In this document: piece by piece, positions 46,406-54,637 of the stretch
Layout: every line of letters starts with the position of its first letter
How positions within the stretch are numbered: the first letter of the stretch is position 1
NCBI RefSeq assembly: GCF_001189535.1
Contig: NZ_CP012070.1
Location: 2,914,001 to 2,978,000, forward strand
Direction: 5' to 3'
DNA length: 64,000 nucleotides
Source of the DNA: Arsenicicoccus sp. oral taxon 190
GTDB taxonomy: Bacteria > Actinomycetota > Actinomycetes > Actinomycetales > Dermatophilaceae
The notes under the pieces: generated by a model
The model's input: the letters and a program-made list of their open reading frames with translations, nothing else
Databases searched by the model: none
What the model was told of the DNA's origin: nothing
Program-made: the position numbers and the translations under genes

Positions 46406-47551
46406 TCAGGAGGTCGGCGTGGGCGCCGGGGTCATCTCGCCGCGCGCCCCACCCATGAGCTGCTGCAGGTCGGCCTGGGTCACCACGCGGGCCCCGGAGG
46501 GCGCCGAGACGTCCTGGTCGGGCTCGGAGTACTCCACGGCCACCGGCAGGCTGGGGTTCTGGGACTTCAGCTGCGTGAACTCCTGCTTGTCCTTATCGGT
46601 CTTGAGCTTGGACTCGTCCACCCAGCCGAGCGCCTGCATGACGTCCATGCGGACGGACTTCAGCTTGCCGTCCGACAGGGTGCTGTCGAAGGTGAGCGCC
46701 GAGCCCTGCTTGAGCTGACCGAGACCCTCCAGCATCTTCTTGCTGGTGGCCTCGTCGAACTGCTTCGGCGCGATCCGCTTGAGGTCGTTGATCGTGGCCT
46801 CGGCGAAGGGCTTCAGCTTGATCTCGCCCTTGATGTCGTCGCCGTCACCGGTGAAGGTCGCGTTGGCGTCGAGGTTCTTGCGCATGGCGTCCGCCAGCTG
46901 CTTGCTCTGCTCCGGGGACATCGCCCCCGCCGCGGCGTTGACGTTGGCCCCGCCCGACTTCGCCAGCTGCTCCAGCGTGGCCTTCTCGAAGCCCACCCAC
47001 CGGCCGTTGATGGCGTCCTGCACCCACGCGGGGGCCGAGGACAGCATCGGCTGCACGTCGCTCATCTTGAAGGCGCCGGTCTGGTCGGCGATCTTGGCGA
47101 GGTCCAGCTTGAAGTAGGCGCTCTGGTTGGCCATCACGAAGTTGACCAGGTCGGAGTCGGTCTTCCACGCCATGGCCATGTTGACCTTGGACTGGTCGGT
47201 CTCCTCCTTGAGCGACTTGCCGGTCGAGCGCACGTCCATGACCAGCTGCGACGAGGCGATCAGCTTGGCGATCTTGGGATCCATCGGCTTGGACGTCGAC
47301 CCGGACTTCGCACCGCTCGCGGCGAGCTTGACGAGGTTCTCCGGCGACGTGTCGAGCTTGAGCGTCATGCGCTGCTTCTGGGTGTCCTGCGTCTTGTCGA
47401 CGGCCGCGAGGAACCGGGACTTGGCGTCGCCCCCCTGGGCCGCCGCCTTGGCGGAGCCGGGCTCCGCCTTGCTACCACCGCACGCGGCCAGCGACCCGGC
47501 CAGCAGCGGCACGGCGACCAGGCCGGCGACGATCGTGGTGCCCTTGTGCAT
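46406..47551 (-). CDS. Putative lipoprotein of unknown function (LppX/LolA-like character)
   Basis: The 381-residue precursor has a signal with lipobox (LLAGSLAACGGS, Cys about 24) and a lysine-rich, beta/helix mixed mature part (TLKLDTSPENLVKLAAS, KTDSDLVNFVMANQSAYFK in part, TFTGDGDDIKGEIKLK). The pattern is like extracytoplasmic lipid- or ligand-binding actinobacterial lipoproteins. ATG 47551 has GGGGGAAG just upstream; the earlier ATG at 47569 has none. It is divergent from the riboswitch-controlled transport operon but has no visible link to it. Confidence 0.8.
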   Translation of the reverse strand: MHKGTTIVAGLVAVPLLAGSLAACGGSKAEPGSAKAAAQGGDAKSRFLAAVDKTQDTQKQRMTLKLDTSPENLVKLAASGAKSGSTSKPMDPKIAKLIASSQLVMDVRSTGKSLKEETDQSKVNMAMAWKTDSDLVNFVMANQSAYFKLDLAKIADQTGAFKMSDVQPMLSSAPAWVQDAINGRWVGFEKATLEQLAKSGGANVNAAAGAMSPEQSKQLADAMRKNLDANATFTGDGDDIKGEIKLKPFAEATINDLKRIAPKQFDEATSKKMLEGLGQLKQGSALTFDSTLSDGKLKSVRMDVMQALGWVDESKLKTDKDKQEFTQLKSQNPSLPVAVEYSEPDQDVSAPSGARVVTQADLQQLMGGARGEMTPAPTPTS

Positions 47552-47723
47552 CGTGCTTCCCCCTTGCATCGGTTGCCAGGCGCGCCCGGGCGGGCACCGC
47601 CTGCTACCAGCAACCTACCGGGTGAGCCTGGGTCTGGACATGGGCCCAGCAGGGGGTTCACCCGGGTCTACCCCTGATCGGGCCCCGACGCACCCCCTGC
47701 CGGGGCCCACGCCTGGCGCTTGG

Positions 47724-47729
47724 TAGGCT
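47724..47729 (+). promoter_or_regulatory. TAGGCT -10 element of the B12-transport operon
   Basis: TAGGCT places the transcription start about seven bases downstream, immediately before the riboswitch aptamer. The same hexamer precedes the cobN riboswitch. Confidence 0.45.
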
Positions 47730-47736
47730 CTCGTCA

Positions 47737-47914
47737 CCGACCGTGCAGGTGGGGAAGCCGGTGCGACTCCGGCGCTGACCCGCAACCGTGAGCCCGCACC
47801 CATGGGCGAGCCGGACCGCCCGCCCCACGCCTCGGCTCCATCTATCCGTCGTGGCATGCGGGTGGGGCCCACCCGGTGACCCGGGCGGCTGCTGCCCGCC
47901 AGGAAGGTCGCCCC
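47737..47914 (+). promoter_or_regulatory. Cobalamin riboswitch of the ECF/cobU/cobS operon
   Basis: The aptamer box GGAAGCCGGTGCGACTCCGG (47753-47772) is followed by CCCGCAACCGTGAG and, after variable arms, GCCAGGAAGG (47899-47907 region). The conserved AGGAAGG at 47901-47907 is also the Shine-Dalgarno for GTG 47915, at seven bases. Ligand folding would therefore hide the ribosome binding site directly. This riboswitch fills the 363-base gap between the two divergent genes. Confidence 0.93.
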
Positions 47915-48652
47915 GTGTCCCGCTCCTCCCTCCGCACCGGTGTCCTCGCCGCGCTGCTCGGCCTGCTGCTCCCGCTGCTCGGGACGCTGCCGGCGCACGC
48001 CGCCGACGCCTACCGCTACTGGGGCTACTACCACCTGTCGGGCAGCACCTGGTCCTTCGCGACCACCGGCCCGGCCGCCACGACGCCCGCGGACGGGACC
48101 GTCGAGGGCTTCCGCTACGCCGTGAGCGACATGTCCACCCCGCGCAACCCGCGGGCGATCATGACCTTCGCGCAGGTCTGCGGCTCCACGCCGGCCGCGG
48201 CCGGCCGCAAGCGGGTCGGTGTGGTGGTCGACTTCGGCCGCGGCGCGGACGCGGCCAGGCCCGAGACCCAGGTCCCCGCGCCCTACGCCACCTGCGTGAC
48301 CGTCGACCCGGCGGCGACCGCCGTCCAGGTCCTGGGCGCCGCCGCCCAGCCGCGCGTCGAGAAGTCGATGGTGTGCGGCATCGACGGCTACCCCGCGAGC
48401 GGGTGCAGCGACGTCGTCAAGGACATGACCGCGGCCGCCCGGGCCGCCGACGAGCCCGCCACCATCGCCGTCCGGGACCGCTCGGCGTCTGCGTCGGGTT
48501 CGGCCACCGGAGGGTCCTCCGCGCCCTCGTCGTCGTCCGGCACCTCCTCGTCGAGCACCACGACGTATGTCGTCTCCGGGGTCGTCGTCCTCGCCGCGCT
48601 GGCGGCCGCCGCCTTCGCGATGTCCCGCCGGCGCCGCGCGGACGAGCGCTGA
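47915..48652 (+). CDS. SCO2322-like secreted/membrane-anchored protein of B12-transport loci
   Basis: The 245-residue protein has a signal peptide (TGVLAALLGLLLPLLGTLPAHAADA in part, cleavage near AHA-AD), a mature domain with four cysteines (AQVCGSTP, YATCVTV, MVCGIDGYPASGCSD), a Ser/Thr/Gly-rich stalk and a C-terminal helix ending in RRRR. It resembles the SCO2322 family found next to ECF transporters in actinobacteria. The role is unknown; an extracytoplasmic partner of the transporter is a reasonable inference. It is the first gene of the operon under the B12 riboswitch. Confidence 0.82.
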   Translation: MSRSSLRTGVLAALLGLLLPLLGTLPAHAADAYRYWGYYHLSGSTWSFATTGPAATTPADGTVEGFRYAVSDMSTPRNPRAIMTFAQVCGSTPAAAGRKRVGVVVDFGRGADAARPETQVPAPYATCVTVDPAATAVQVLGAAAQPRVEKSMVCGIDGYPASGCSDVVKDMTAAARAADEPATIAVRDRSASASGSATGGSSAPSSSSGTSSSSTTTYVVSGVVVLAALAAAAFAMSRRRRADER

Positions 48653-48654
48653 CG

Positions 48655-49866
48655 GTGTCCCGGCCCTCCGGGACGTGGCGGGTCCCGCGCCGGCTGCACC
48701 CCATGGCCTGGTGGCTGTGGGCGCTCGGCCTCGCCGCCGCGGCGTCCCGGACGGACAACCCGCTCGTGCTGCTGGCGATCGTCGCCGTGGCCGTGCTGGT
48801 CGTGGCGCTGCGCGAGGACCCGCACGCCGACGCACCGCTCGGCTTCTTCGTCACGCTCGGCCTGGTCGCCTTGGCGCTGCGGGTCGGCCTGGGCGTCGTG
48901 CTCGGGGGTGGCGTCGCGGGGCCCACGGTGCTGGTGACCCTGCCGCGGGTGCCGCTGCCCGAGGCCGCGGGCAGCGTCCGGCTCGGCGGACCGGTGTCGC
49001 TCGAGGGGATCCTCGCCTCGCTGTGGCAGGGGCTGCAGCTCGCGACCATGCTCGTCGCCATCGGCGCGGCCAACGCGCTGGCGTCCCCGCGACGGCTGCT
49101 GCGCCACGTCCCGGCGACGTTGTACGACGTGGGCACCGCCGTGGTCGTCGCGCTGTCCTTCGCACCGCGCATGGTCGTCGACGCCCGCGCCGTCCGGGCC
49201 GCCCGCCGCCTGCGGGGGCACGACGGGCGCGGCCTGCGCGAGCTGTCCCGCACCGTCGTCCCCGTGCTGGAGGCCGCCTTCGACCGGTCCCTCGACCTCG
49301 CCGCCTCGATGGAGGCGCGCGGCTACGGGCGCCACGCGCTCGGGGCCACCCGACGCCGCCGGGCCGCCGGCGCGGTGACGGTGCTCGGCCTGATCGGCCT
49401 GGTCGGGGGCCTCTACGCGCTGCTGGACGGGTCGGTCGCCTCGGCATACGGCTGGCCGCTGCTTGCCGCCGGGGTGCTCCTGTCGGGCACCACGCTGTGG
49501 CTGGGCGCGCAGACCGACACCCGCACCCGCTACCGCCGCGACCGGTGGGGCTGGGCGGAGTGGGCCGTCACCGCGGCCGGGCTCGCCCCCGCGGTGGTCC
49601 TGGCGGTGCTGGCCGCCACGGGTGCTGCCGGCCTGGCCATGCCGACCGTGCCGCTCGCCCCGCCGCCGCTGGTGCCCGCCGCACTACTGGCAGTGCTGGT
49701 GGCCGCCGGCGCCGGCGTCGCGGCGCCCCCGCTGCCGGCCAGCCACGCCCCCGGCGGCACCCGTACCGGCCACCACCCCGCGGACGAGGCGCTCGGGTCG
49801 CCGACCGACCGGCCGCAGGCACCGGCGGACACCCCCGACCGCCCCCGCACCGAGGTCGCCGCATGA
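48655..49866 (+). CDS. ECF transporter transmembrane (T) component, CbiQ-like
   Basis: The 403-residue protein has N-terminal helices, the coupling helices with the two short Ala-Arg-Gly-type motifs of EcfT proteins (AVRAARRLRGHDG and ASMEARGYGRHALG) and additional C-terminal helices. These motifs contact the ATPases. It forms the scaffold of an energy-coupling-factor importer. GTG 48655 lies two bases after the secreted-protein stop, and the stop overlaps the ATPase ATG by four bases. Confidence 0.87.
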   Translation: MSRPSGTWRVPRRLHPMAWWLWALGLAAAASRTDNPLVLLAIVAVAVLVVALREDPHADAPLGFFVTLGLVALALRVGLGVVLGGGVAGPTVLVTLPRVPLPEAAGSVRLGGPVSLEGILASLWQGLQLATMLVAIGAANALASPRRLLRHVPATLYDVGTAVVVALSFAPRMVVDARAVRAARRLRGHDGRGLRELSRTVVPVLEAAFDRSLDLAASMEARGYGRHALGATRRRRAAGAVTVLGLIGLVGGLYALLDGSVASAYGWPLLAAGVLLSGTTLWLGAQTDTRTRYRRDRWGWAEWAVTAAGLAPAVVLAVLAATGAAGLAMPTVPLAPPPLVPAALLAVLVAAGAGVAAPPLPASHAPGGTRTGHHPADEALGSPTDRPQAPADTPDRPRTEVAA

Positions 49867-51503
49867 TCGACGTCGACCGGTGGAGCGTGCGCTACGACGA
49901 GGCGTCCGGGCCCGCCCTGGACGCCGTGGACCTGCACGTCGACGAGGGCGAGCTGGTGCTGGTCGTCGGCGAGACCGGCTCGGGCAAGTCGACGCTGCTG
50001 CGCAGCCTGGACGGGCTCGTGCCCCACTTCAGCGGCGGCACCGTCTCCGGCAGGGTCCGGGTCGCCGGCCGCGACACCCGCACCCACCGGCCCCGGGACC
50101 TCGCCGACGTCGTCGGCATGGTGGTGCAGGACCCCGCCGCGTCCTTCGTCACCGACACCGTCGAGGACGAGCTCGCCTACGGCATGGAGGCCATCGGGCT
50201 GTCCCCCACCGCGATGCGCCGCCGGGTCGAGGAGACGCTTGACCTGCTCGGCCTCGCCGAGCTGCGCGGCCGTGGGCTGCGCACGCTGTCCGGCGGGCAG
50301 CAGCAGCGCGTCGCGATCGGGGCGGTCCTCGCGGCCGGCCCGCAGGTGCTGGTCCTGGACGAACCCACCTCCGCCCTGGACCCCGTCGCCGCCGAGGACG
50401 TCCTGTCCTCCGTCACCCGGCTGGTCCACGACCTGGGCCTGACCGTCGTGCTCGCCGAGCACCGGCTCGAGCGCGTGGTGCACCACGCCGACGGCATCGT
50501 GGTCGTCGCCGACGGCCGCAGCAGCGACGTCCTCGCGCCGGCCGCCGCGATGCTCCGCTCCCCCGTGCACCCCCCGGTCGTCGGCCTCGGGCGTGCCCTC
50601 GGCTGGTCCCCCCTGCCGCTGTCCGTGCGGGACGCCCGCCGCGCGGTCCGCCCGGTGCGGGACCGCATCGGCGCCGCCACCCGCGGGGGGCACGCGCCCC
50701 GCCCCACCGGGGAGACCCGGCTCGGGGTCCAGGGGCTCGCCGTCGTCCGGGGCGGCCGCGCGGTGCTCGCCGGCGTCGACCTCACCGCCCGGGCCGGCGA
50801 GGTGGTCGCGCTCATGGGGCGCAACGGCGTCGGCAAGTCCACCCTGCTGCGCGTCCTCACCGGCACGCTGCGCCCGGGGCGGGGACGGGTGAGCGTGGCC
50901 GGCGTCGACCCCCGCCGCTGCCGGGCCCGCGAGCTCGTCCGCCACGTCGGCCTCGTCCCCCAGGACGCCGCGACGCTGCTGCACGCGGACACCGTGGCAC
51001 GCGAGTGCCGCGAGGCCGACGCCGACTTCGGGGCGACCCCGGGCACCTGCCGAGCCCTGGCCTCGCGGCTGCTCGGCCCGACCGAGCCGCCCGGCCTCGA
51101 CGACCGCCACCCGCGCGACCTGTCCGAGGGGCAGCGGCTGCTCCTCGCCCTCGCCGTCGTCCTCACCGCCGCGCCGCCCGTGGTGCTGCTCGACGAGCCG
51201 ACCCGCGGGCTGGACTACACCGCCAAGGCCCGCCTGACCGCCGTCCTCGACGAGCTGGCGCGCGAGGGCCACTGCGTGCTGCTCGCGACCCACGACGTCG
51301 AGCTGGCCGCCGACGTCGCCGACCGGGTCGTCGTGCTCGCCGAGGGCGAGGTCGTCGCGGACGGCCCCGCCGACGAGATCCTCTCGGCCTCCACCGCCTT
51401 CGCGCCCCAGGTCGCCAAGGTGCTGCACCCCCTGCCGATCCTGACCGTGCCCGCCGCGGTCGACGCGGCGGTGCGGGCGGGCGTCATACGGGCGGGGTCG
51501 TGA
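49863..51503 (+). CDS. ECF transporter ATPase with two fused ABC domains
   Basis: The 546-residue protein has two complete ABC ATPase domains. Domain 1: Walker A GETGSGKST, signature LSGGQQQRVAIG, Walker B VLVLDEPTSALDP. Domain 2 (from about residue 290): Walker A GRNGVGKST, signature LSEGQRLLLAL, Walker B VVLLDEPTRGLD. It powers uptake by the ECF complex. Both ends overlap neighbouring genes by four bases. Confidence 0.94.
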   Translation: MIDVDRWSVRYDEASGPALDAVDLHVDEGELVLVVGETGSGKSTLLRSLDGLVPHFSGGTVSGRVRVAGRDTRTHRPRDLADVVGMVVQDPAASFVTDTVEDELAYGMEAIGLSPTAMRRRVEETLDLLGLAELRGRGLRTLSGGQQQRVAIGAVLAAGPQVLVLDEPTSALDPVAAEDVLSSVTRLVHDLGLTVVLAEHRLERVVHHADGIVVVADGRSSDVLAPAAAMLRSPVHPPVVGLGRALGWSPLPLSVRDARRAVRPVRDRIGAATRGGHAPRPTGETRLGVQGLAVVRGGRAVLAGVDLTARAGEVVALMGRNGVGKSTLLRVLTGTLRPGRGRVSVAGVDPRRCRARELVRHVGLVPQDAATLLHADTVARECREADADFGATPGTCRALASRLLGPTEPPGLDDRHPRDLSEGQRLLLALAVVLTAAPPVVLLDEPTRGLDYTAKARLTAVLDELAREGHCVLLATHDVELAADVADRVVVLAEGEVVADGPADEILSASTAFAPQVAKVLHPLPILTVPAAVDAAVRAGVIRAGS

Positions 51504-52312
51504 CGGTCCGGCTGCGGGTGGTGCCCGCCCTCACCCTGCTGCTCGTGAGCGTGGTCTGCGCCGCGGCGTTCCTGTGGCCCTTCGTGACGACCTCGCCCGC
51601 GGTGCTGGCGCACGCCCACGACGCGCCGTGGGTCTTCGCGGCGCTGCTGGGGCTGCTGGCGCTCGTGTGCCTCGCGGAGGTCACCTCCGAGGGGCTCGAC
51701 GCCAAGACCGTCGCCGTGATGGGGGTGCTGTGCGCCGCCGGCGGCGGGCTGCGGGTGCTCTCCGCAGGCACCGCCGGCCTCGAGCCGATGTTCTTCCTGC
51801 TGGTGCTGGCCGGCGCGGTCCTGGGTCCCGCTCCCGGTTTCGTGGTCGGGGCGTTGTCGCTGCTCACGGGCGCGCTGCTCACAGGCGCGATCGGGCCGTG
51901 GGTGCCCTTCCAGATGATCGCGTGCGGCTGGGTCGCGCTCGTCGCCGGGCTGCTCCCGATCGCCCGGCTGGGGGTCCGGGCGCGGTGCGCCGTGCTCGGT
52001 CTCTACGGCCTGGTGGCCGGCCTCGCCTACGGTCTCGTCATGAACCTCTGGTTCTGGCCCTTCCTCGCCACCACCCTCGCGCCCCAGGGCGCCGGCTTCG
52101 TACCCGGCGCCGACGTGGCCACCAACGTCTCGCACTACCTCACGTTCTACGTCCTCACCTCGCTCGGCTGGGACGTGCCCCGCGGCGTGCTCACGGCCGT
52201 GCTGGTGTGGCTCGCGGGACCCGCGACCGACCGGGTGCTGCGCCGGGCGGTCCGCCGGGCCCGGTTCGACGCGACCGCGACCTTCCTCCCCGACCCCCAG
52301 GAGCCCCGATGA
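51500..52312 (+). CDS. ECF transporter substrate-binding (S) component, probable corrinoid or precursor
   Basis: The 270-residue protein has six or more hydrophobic helices (TVAVMGVLCAAGGGLRVLS in part, FFLLVLAGAVLGPAPGFVVG, FQMIACGWVALVAGLLPI, GLVMNLWFWPFLATTLAP), the usual S-component build. The operon, its B12 riboswitch and the following cobU/cobS suggest uptake of cobalamin, cobinamide or another corrinoid precursor; cobalt is less likely since CbiM/CbiN are absent. GTG 51500 overlaps the ATPase stop. Confidence 0.85.
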   Translation: MTVRLRVVPALTLLLVSVVCAAAFLWPFVTTSPAVLAHAHDAPWVFAALLGLLALVCLAEVTSEGLDAKTVAVMGVLCAAGGGLRVLSAGTAGLEPMFFLLVLAGAVLGPAPGFVVGALSLLTGALLTGAIGPWVPFQMIACGWVALVAGLLPIARLGVRARCAVLGLYGLVAGLAYGLVMNLWFWPFLATTLAPQGAGFVPGADVATNVSHYLTFYVLTSLGWDVPRGVLTAVLVWLAGPATDRVLRRAVRRARFDATATFLPDPQEPR

Positions 52313-52854
52313 TCACGCTCGTCACCGGCGGGGTGCGCAGCGGCAAGAGCCGGTATGCCGAGAGCCTCGTCCCCGCCACCGGGCCCGCGGTCTACGTCGC
52401 GCCGGGCCCGGCGCCCGGTGACGGCGACCCGGAGTGGGCCCACCGGGTCGCCGCCCATCAGGCGCGCCGGCCCGCAACCTGGACCACCGTCGAGACCGCC
52501 GACCTCGCCCCGGTGGTGGCCACAGCCACCACCCCGGTGCTGGTCGACTGCCTGGGCACGTGGGTGTCCCGCGTCGTCGACGACGCGGTGGCCTGGGACG
52601 ACCCTGCGGCGGCGGCCGCCGCCGTGGCCGACGCCCGGTCCCGCCTGGTGTCCGCGCTGGCCACCGCGCCTGGCGACGTGGTGCTGGTGACCAACGAGGT
52701 CGGGTGGGGGGTCGTGCCGGAGCACGCCTCGGGGCGGATGTTCCGGGACGAGCTGGGGCGGGTCAACGCCGAGGTCTCCGCGGTCGCCGACCGGGTGGCC
52801 CTGGTGGTCGCCGGGCGGGTGCTGGACCTGTCCGGCGCGCCGGTGGTGCCGTGA
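52309..52854 (+). CDS. cobU: Adenosylcobinamide kinase/GTP:adenosylcobinamide-phosphate guanylyltransferase
   Basis: The 181-residue protein has the P-loop LVTGGVRSGKSRYAE, VLVDCLGTWVSR, VVLVTNEVGWGVVPEH and FRDELGRVNAEVSAVADRV, which are the CobU/CobP signatures. It phosphorylates adenosylcobinamide and converts it to the GDP form, both in de novo synthesis and in salvage of imported cobinamide. ATG and stop overlap the neighbouring genes by four bases. Confidence 0.96.
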   Translation: MITLVTGGVRSGKSRYAESLVPATGPAVYVAPGPAPGDGDPEWAHRVAAHQARRPATWTTVETADLAPVVATATTPVLVDCLGTWVSRVVDDAVAWDDPAAAAAAVADARSRLVSALATAPGDVVLVTNEVGWGVVPEHASGRMFRDELGRVNAEVSAVADRVALVVAGRVLDLSGAPVVP

Positions 52855-53636
52855 CCGGCCCGGCCCGCGCCGGGCGCTGGGCCGACGGGTTGCGTCTGGC
52901 CTGGGGCACGCTGTCAGCCGTCCCGGTGCCCCCGCCCCGCAGGGTGGACCGGCCGGTCGCCGGGGCCGCGATGCTCCTGGCGCCCCTGGCCGCGCTGCCC
53001 CTGGTGGCGGCGTGGGTCGGGTGGGCGCTGCTCGCCCGGTGGGCCGGCTCTCCTCCCCTGGTCACCGGCGGGGTCGCGGTGGCGCTGGGGGTGCTGCTGA
53101 CCCGGGCGATGCACCAGGACGGCCTCGCCGACTACTCCGACGGCCTGTCGGCCAGCTATGACCGCGAGCGGGCCCTCGCCGTCATGAAGACCGGCGACGT
53201 GGGCCCGTCCGGAGCCACCGCCATCGCACTGTCGCTGCTGGTCCAGGCGGCCTGCCTGGGCGCCCTCGCCCCGGCACCAGGTGGGATCACCCTCGGCGCG
53301 GTCGCCCTGGTGACCAGCCGGCACGTCCTCGCGTGGGCGTGCCTGCGCGGGGTGCCGAGCGCTCGCCCGAGCGGCCTCGGGGACATGGTGGCGGGCAGCG
53401 TCGCGCGGTGGCAGGCCCTGACCGCGCTCGCCGTGGTCGCGGGCGTGACGGTGGTGGCGGCCGGGCCGAGCGCCTTGTGGGCCGGGCTCGCCTGCGTGGC
53501 AGCGGGACTCGTGGGCTGCTGGCTGGTGGTGGAGCGCGCGGTGCGGCGCCTCGGGGGCATCACCGGCGACGTGCTCGGCGCCGCGATCGAGGTGTCCCTC
53601 AGCCTCGCGCTCGTGGCGGCGAGCCTGCTGCGCTGA
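52851..53636 (+). CDS. cobS: Adenosylcobinamide-GDP ribazoletransferase (cobalamin synthase)
   Basis: The 261-residue membrane protein contains RAMHQDGLADYSDGLSASYD and ERALAVMKTGDVGPSGATA, the metal-binding motifs of CobS/CobV, with six or so helices. It joins adenosylcobinamide-GDP and the activated lower ligand made by the BluB-CobT fusion. It is the last gene of the riboswitch operon and overlaps the convergent EamA gene by 38 bases. Confidence 0.94.
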   Translation: MTGPARAGRWADGLRLAWGTLSAVPVPPPRRVDRPVAGAAMLLAPLAALPLVAAWVGWALLARWAGSPPLVTGGVAVALGVLLTRAMHQDGLADYSDGLSASYDRERALAVMKTGDVGPSGATAIALSLLVQAACLGALAPAPGGITLGAVALVTSRHVLAWACLRGVPSARPSGLGDMVAGSVARWQALTALAVVAGVTVVAAGPSALWAGLACVAAGLVGCWLVVERAVRRLGGITGDVLGAAIEVSLSLALVAASLLR

Positions 53637-54522
53637 CCTCCGGCGGGACCTCCCCGCGGCGCTGCTGACCGGCGTGCGCCAGGACCGCGACCGCCGCCCC
53701 GGCCAGCACCGTGGCGGCCCCCAGCCACTGCCACCCGGTCATGGCCGCCCCCAGCAGCGCCGCCGAGCCCACCACCGAGACGATCGGCTCGACCGTCGAC
53801 ACGATCGACGCCTGGGTCGCGCCGACGGCGGCCACGCCCGCGAAGAACGTCGCGATCGCCAGCGCCCCGCCCACCAGACCGACACCCGCCACCGCCGCGG
53901 GGGCGAGCAGCGCCCGGCCCGGGGCGAGGGTGCCGAGCGCAGCCGTCGCCACCACGATGAAGCCCGTCGCGAGGGTGCACACCCAGGCGCTCGCCAGCAG
54001 CGGCGGGACCGTCGCGCCCAGGTGGTCGGTGAGCAGCACGTATGCCGTGTAGCACGCCGCCGTGGCCACGCCCGCGAGCACCCCCGACGTGGTGCCGGCC
54101 CCGGTCACCCGCCCGAGCGCGAGCCCGATCCCGGCGAAGGACAGCACCAGAGAGAGGACCACCGCGCGGGACGGCACGGCCCGGGCGGCCAGGGCGGTGA
54201 TCAGGGCCACCAGGCAGGGGTAGAGGTAGAGCAGCAGCGCCGCGAGCCCGGCCGTGAGCTGCTGCACCGCGTAGAAGTACGTGGCCGCCTGCAGGAAGTA
54301 GGCGAACCCGGCGGCGGCGAGGCCGGCCAGGGTGCGCCCCGGGAGCCGCCGCACCAGACCGCGCCCCAGGCACAGGGCCCACAGCACGACCGCGGCGATC
54401 GCGAACCGGTAGAGCAGCACCGTGGACACGTCCACGCCGCTGCGGTAGGCGACCGTCGCGAGCAGCGGGGTGATCCCGAACCCGACGGCCGACGCCAGCA
54501 CCAGCAGATATCCACGCAGCAC
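53599..54522 (-). CDS. EamA/DMT-family transporter
   Basis: The 307-residue protein has ten hydrophobic helices arranged as two EamA repeats (LVLASAVGFGITPLLATVAY; LAGVATAACYTAYVLLTDHL). Such proteins export or import metabolites; the substrate is unknown. GTG 54522 lies six bases after a TAGCGT -10 element, so the message is probably leaderless. Its last 38 bases overlap cobS. Confidence 0.9.
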   Translation of the reverse strand: MLRGYLLVLASAVGFGITPLLATVAYRSGVDVSTVLLYRFAIAAVVLWALCLGRGLVRRLPGRTLAGLAAAGFAYFLQAATYFYAVQQLTAGLAALLLYLYPCLVALITALAARAVPSRAVVLSLVLSFAGIGLALGRVTGAGTTSGVLAGVATAACYTAYVLLTDHLGATVPPLLASAWVCTLATGFIVVATAALGTLAPGRALLAPAAVAGVGLVGGALAIATFFAGVAAVGATQASIVSTVEPIVSVVGSAALLGAAMTGWQWLGAATVLAGAAVAVLAHAGQQRRGEVPPEVSAAGSPPRARG

Positions 54523-54528
54523 GGGGCC

Positions 54529-54534
54529 ACGCTA
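54529..54534 (-). promoter_or_regulatory. TAGCGT -10 element of the EamA gene
   Basis: TAGCGT on the minus strand is followed by six bases and the GTG at 54522. Confidence 0.4.
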
Positions 54535-54611
54535 GCGGGGAGCACGACGGAGCGGCGGGGATGGCCACGCGCCCGGCCCGTCGGCATACGACCGGCCCGG
54601 CGCGAGGTGGC

Positions 54612-54629
54612 TCGCCCCGCAGGGGGCGA
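54612..54629 (-). terminator. Probable terminator after gcvT
   Basis: A seven-base stem (TCGCCCC and GGGGCGA) closes a four-base loop nine bases beyond the gcvT stop. Confidence 0.5.
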
Positions 54630-54637
54630 CCCGGCGA

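Noticed and set aside
48655..52312. ECF genes considered as a cobalt (CbiMNQO) transporter
   Set aside because: There is no CbiM/CbiN; the S component has another layout, and the ATPase is a fused pair. The operon continues into cobU/cobS, favouring a corrinoid substrate.
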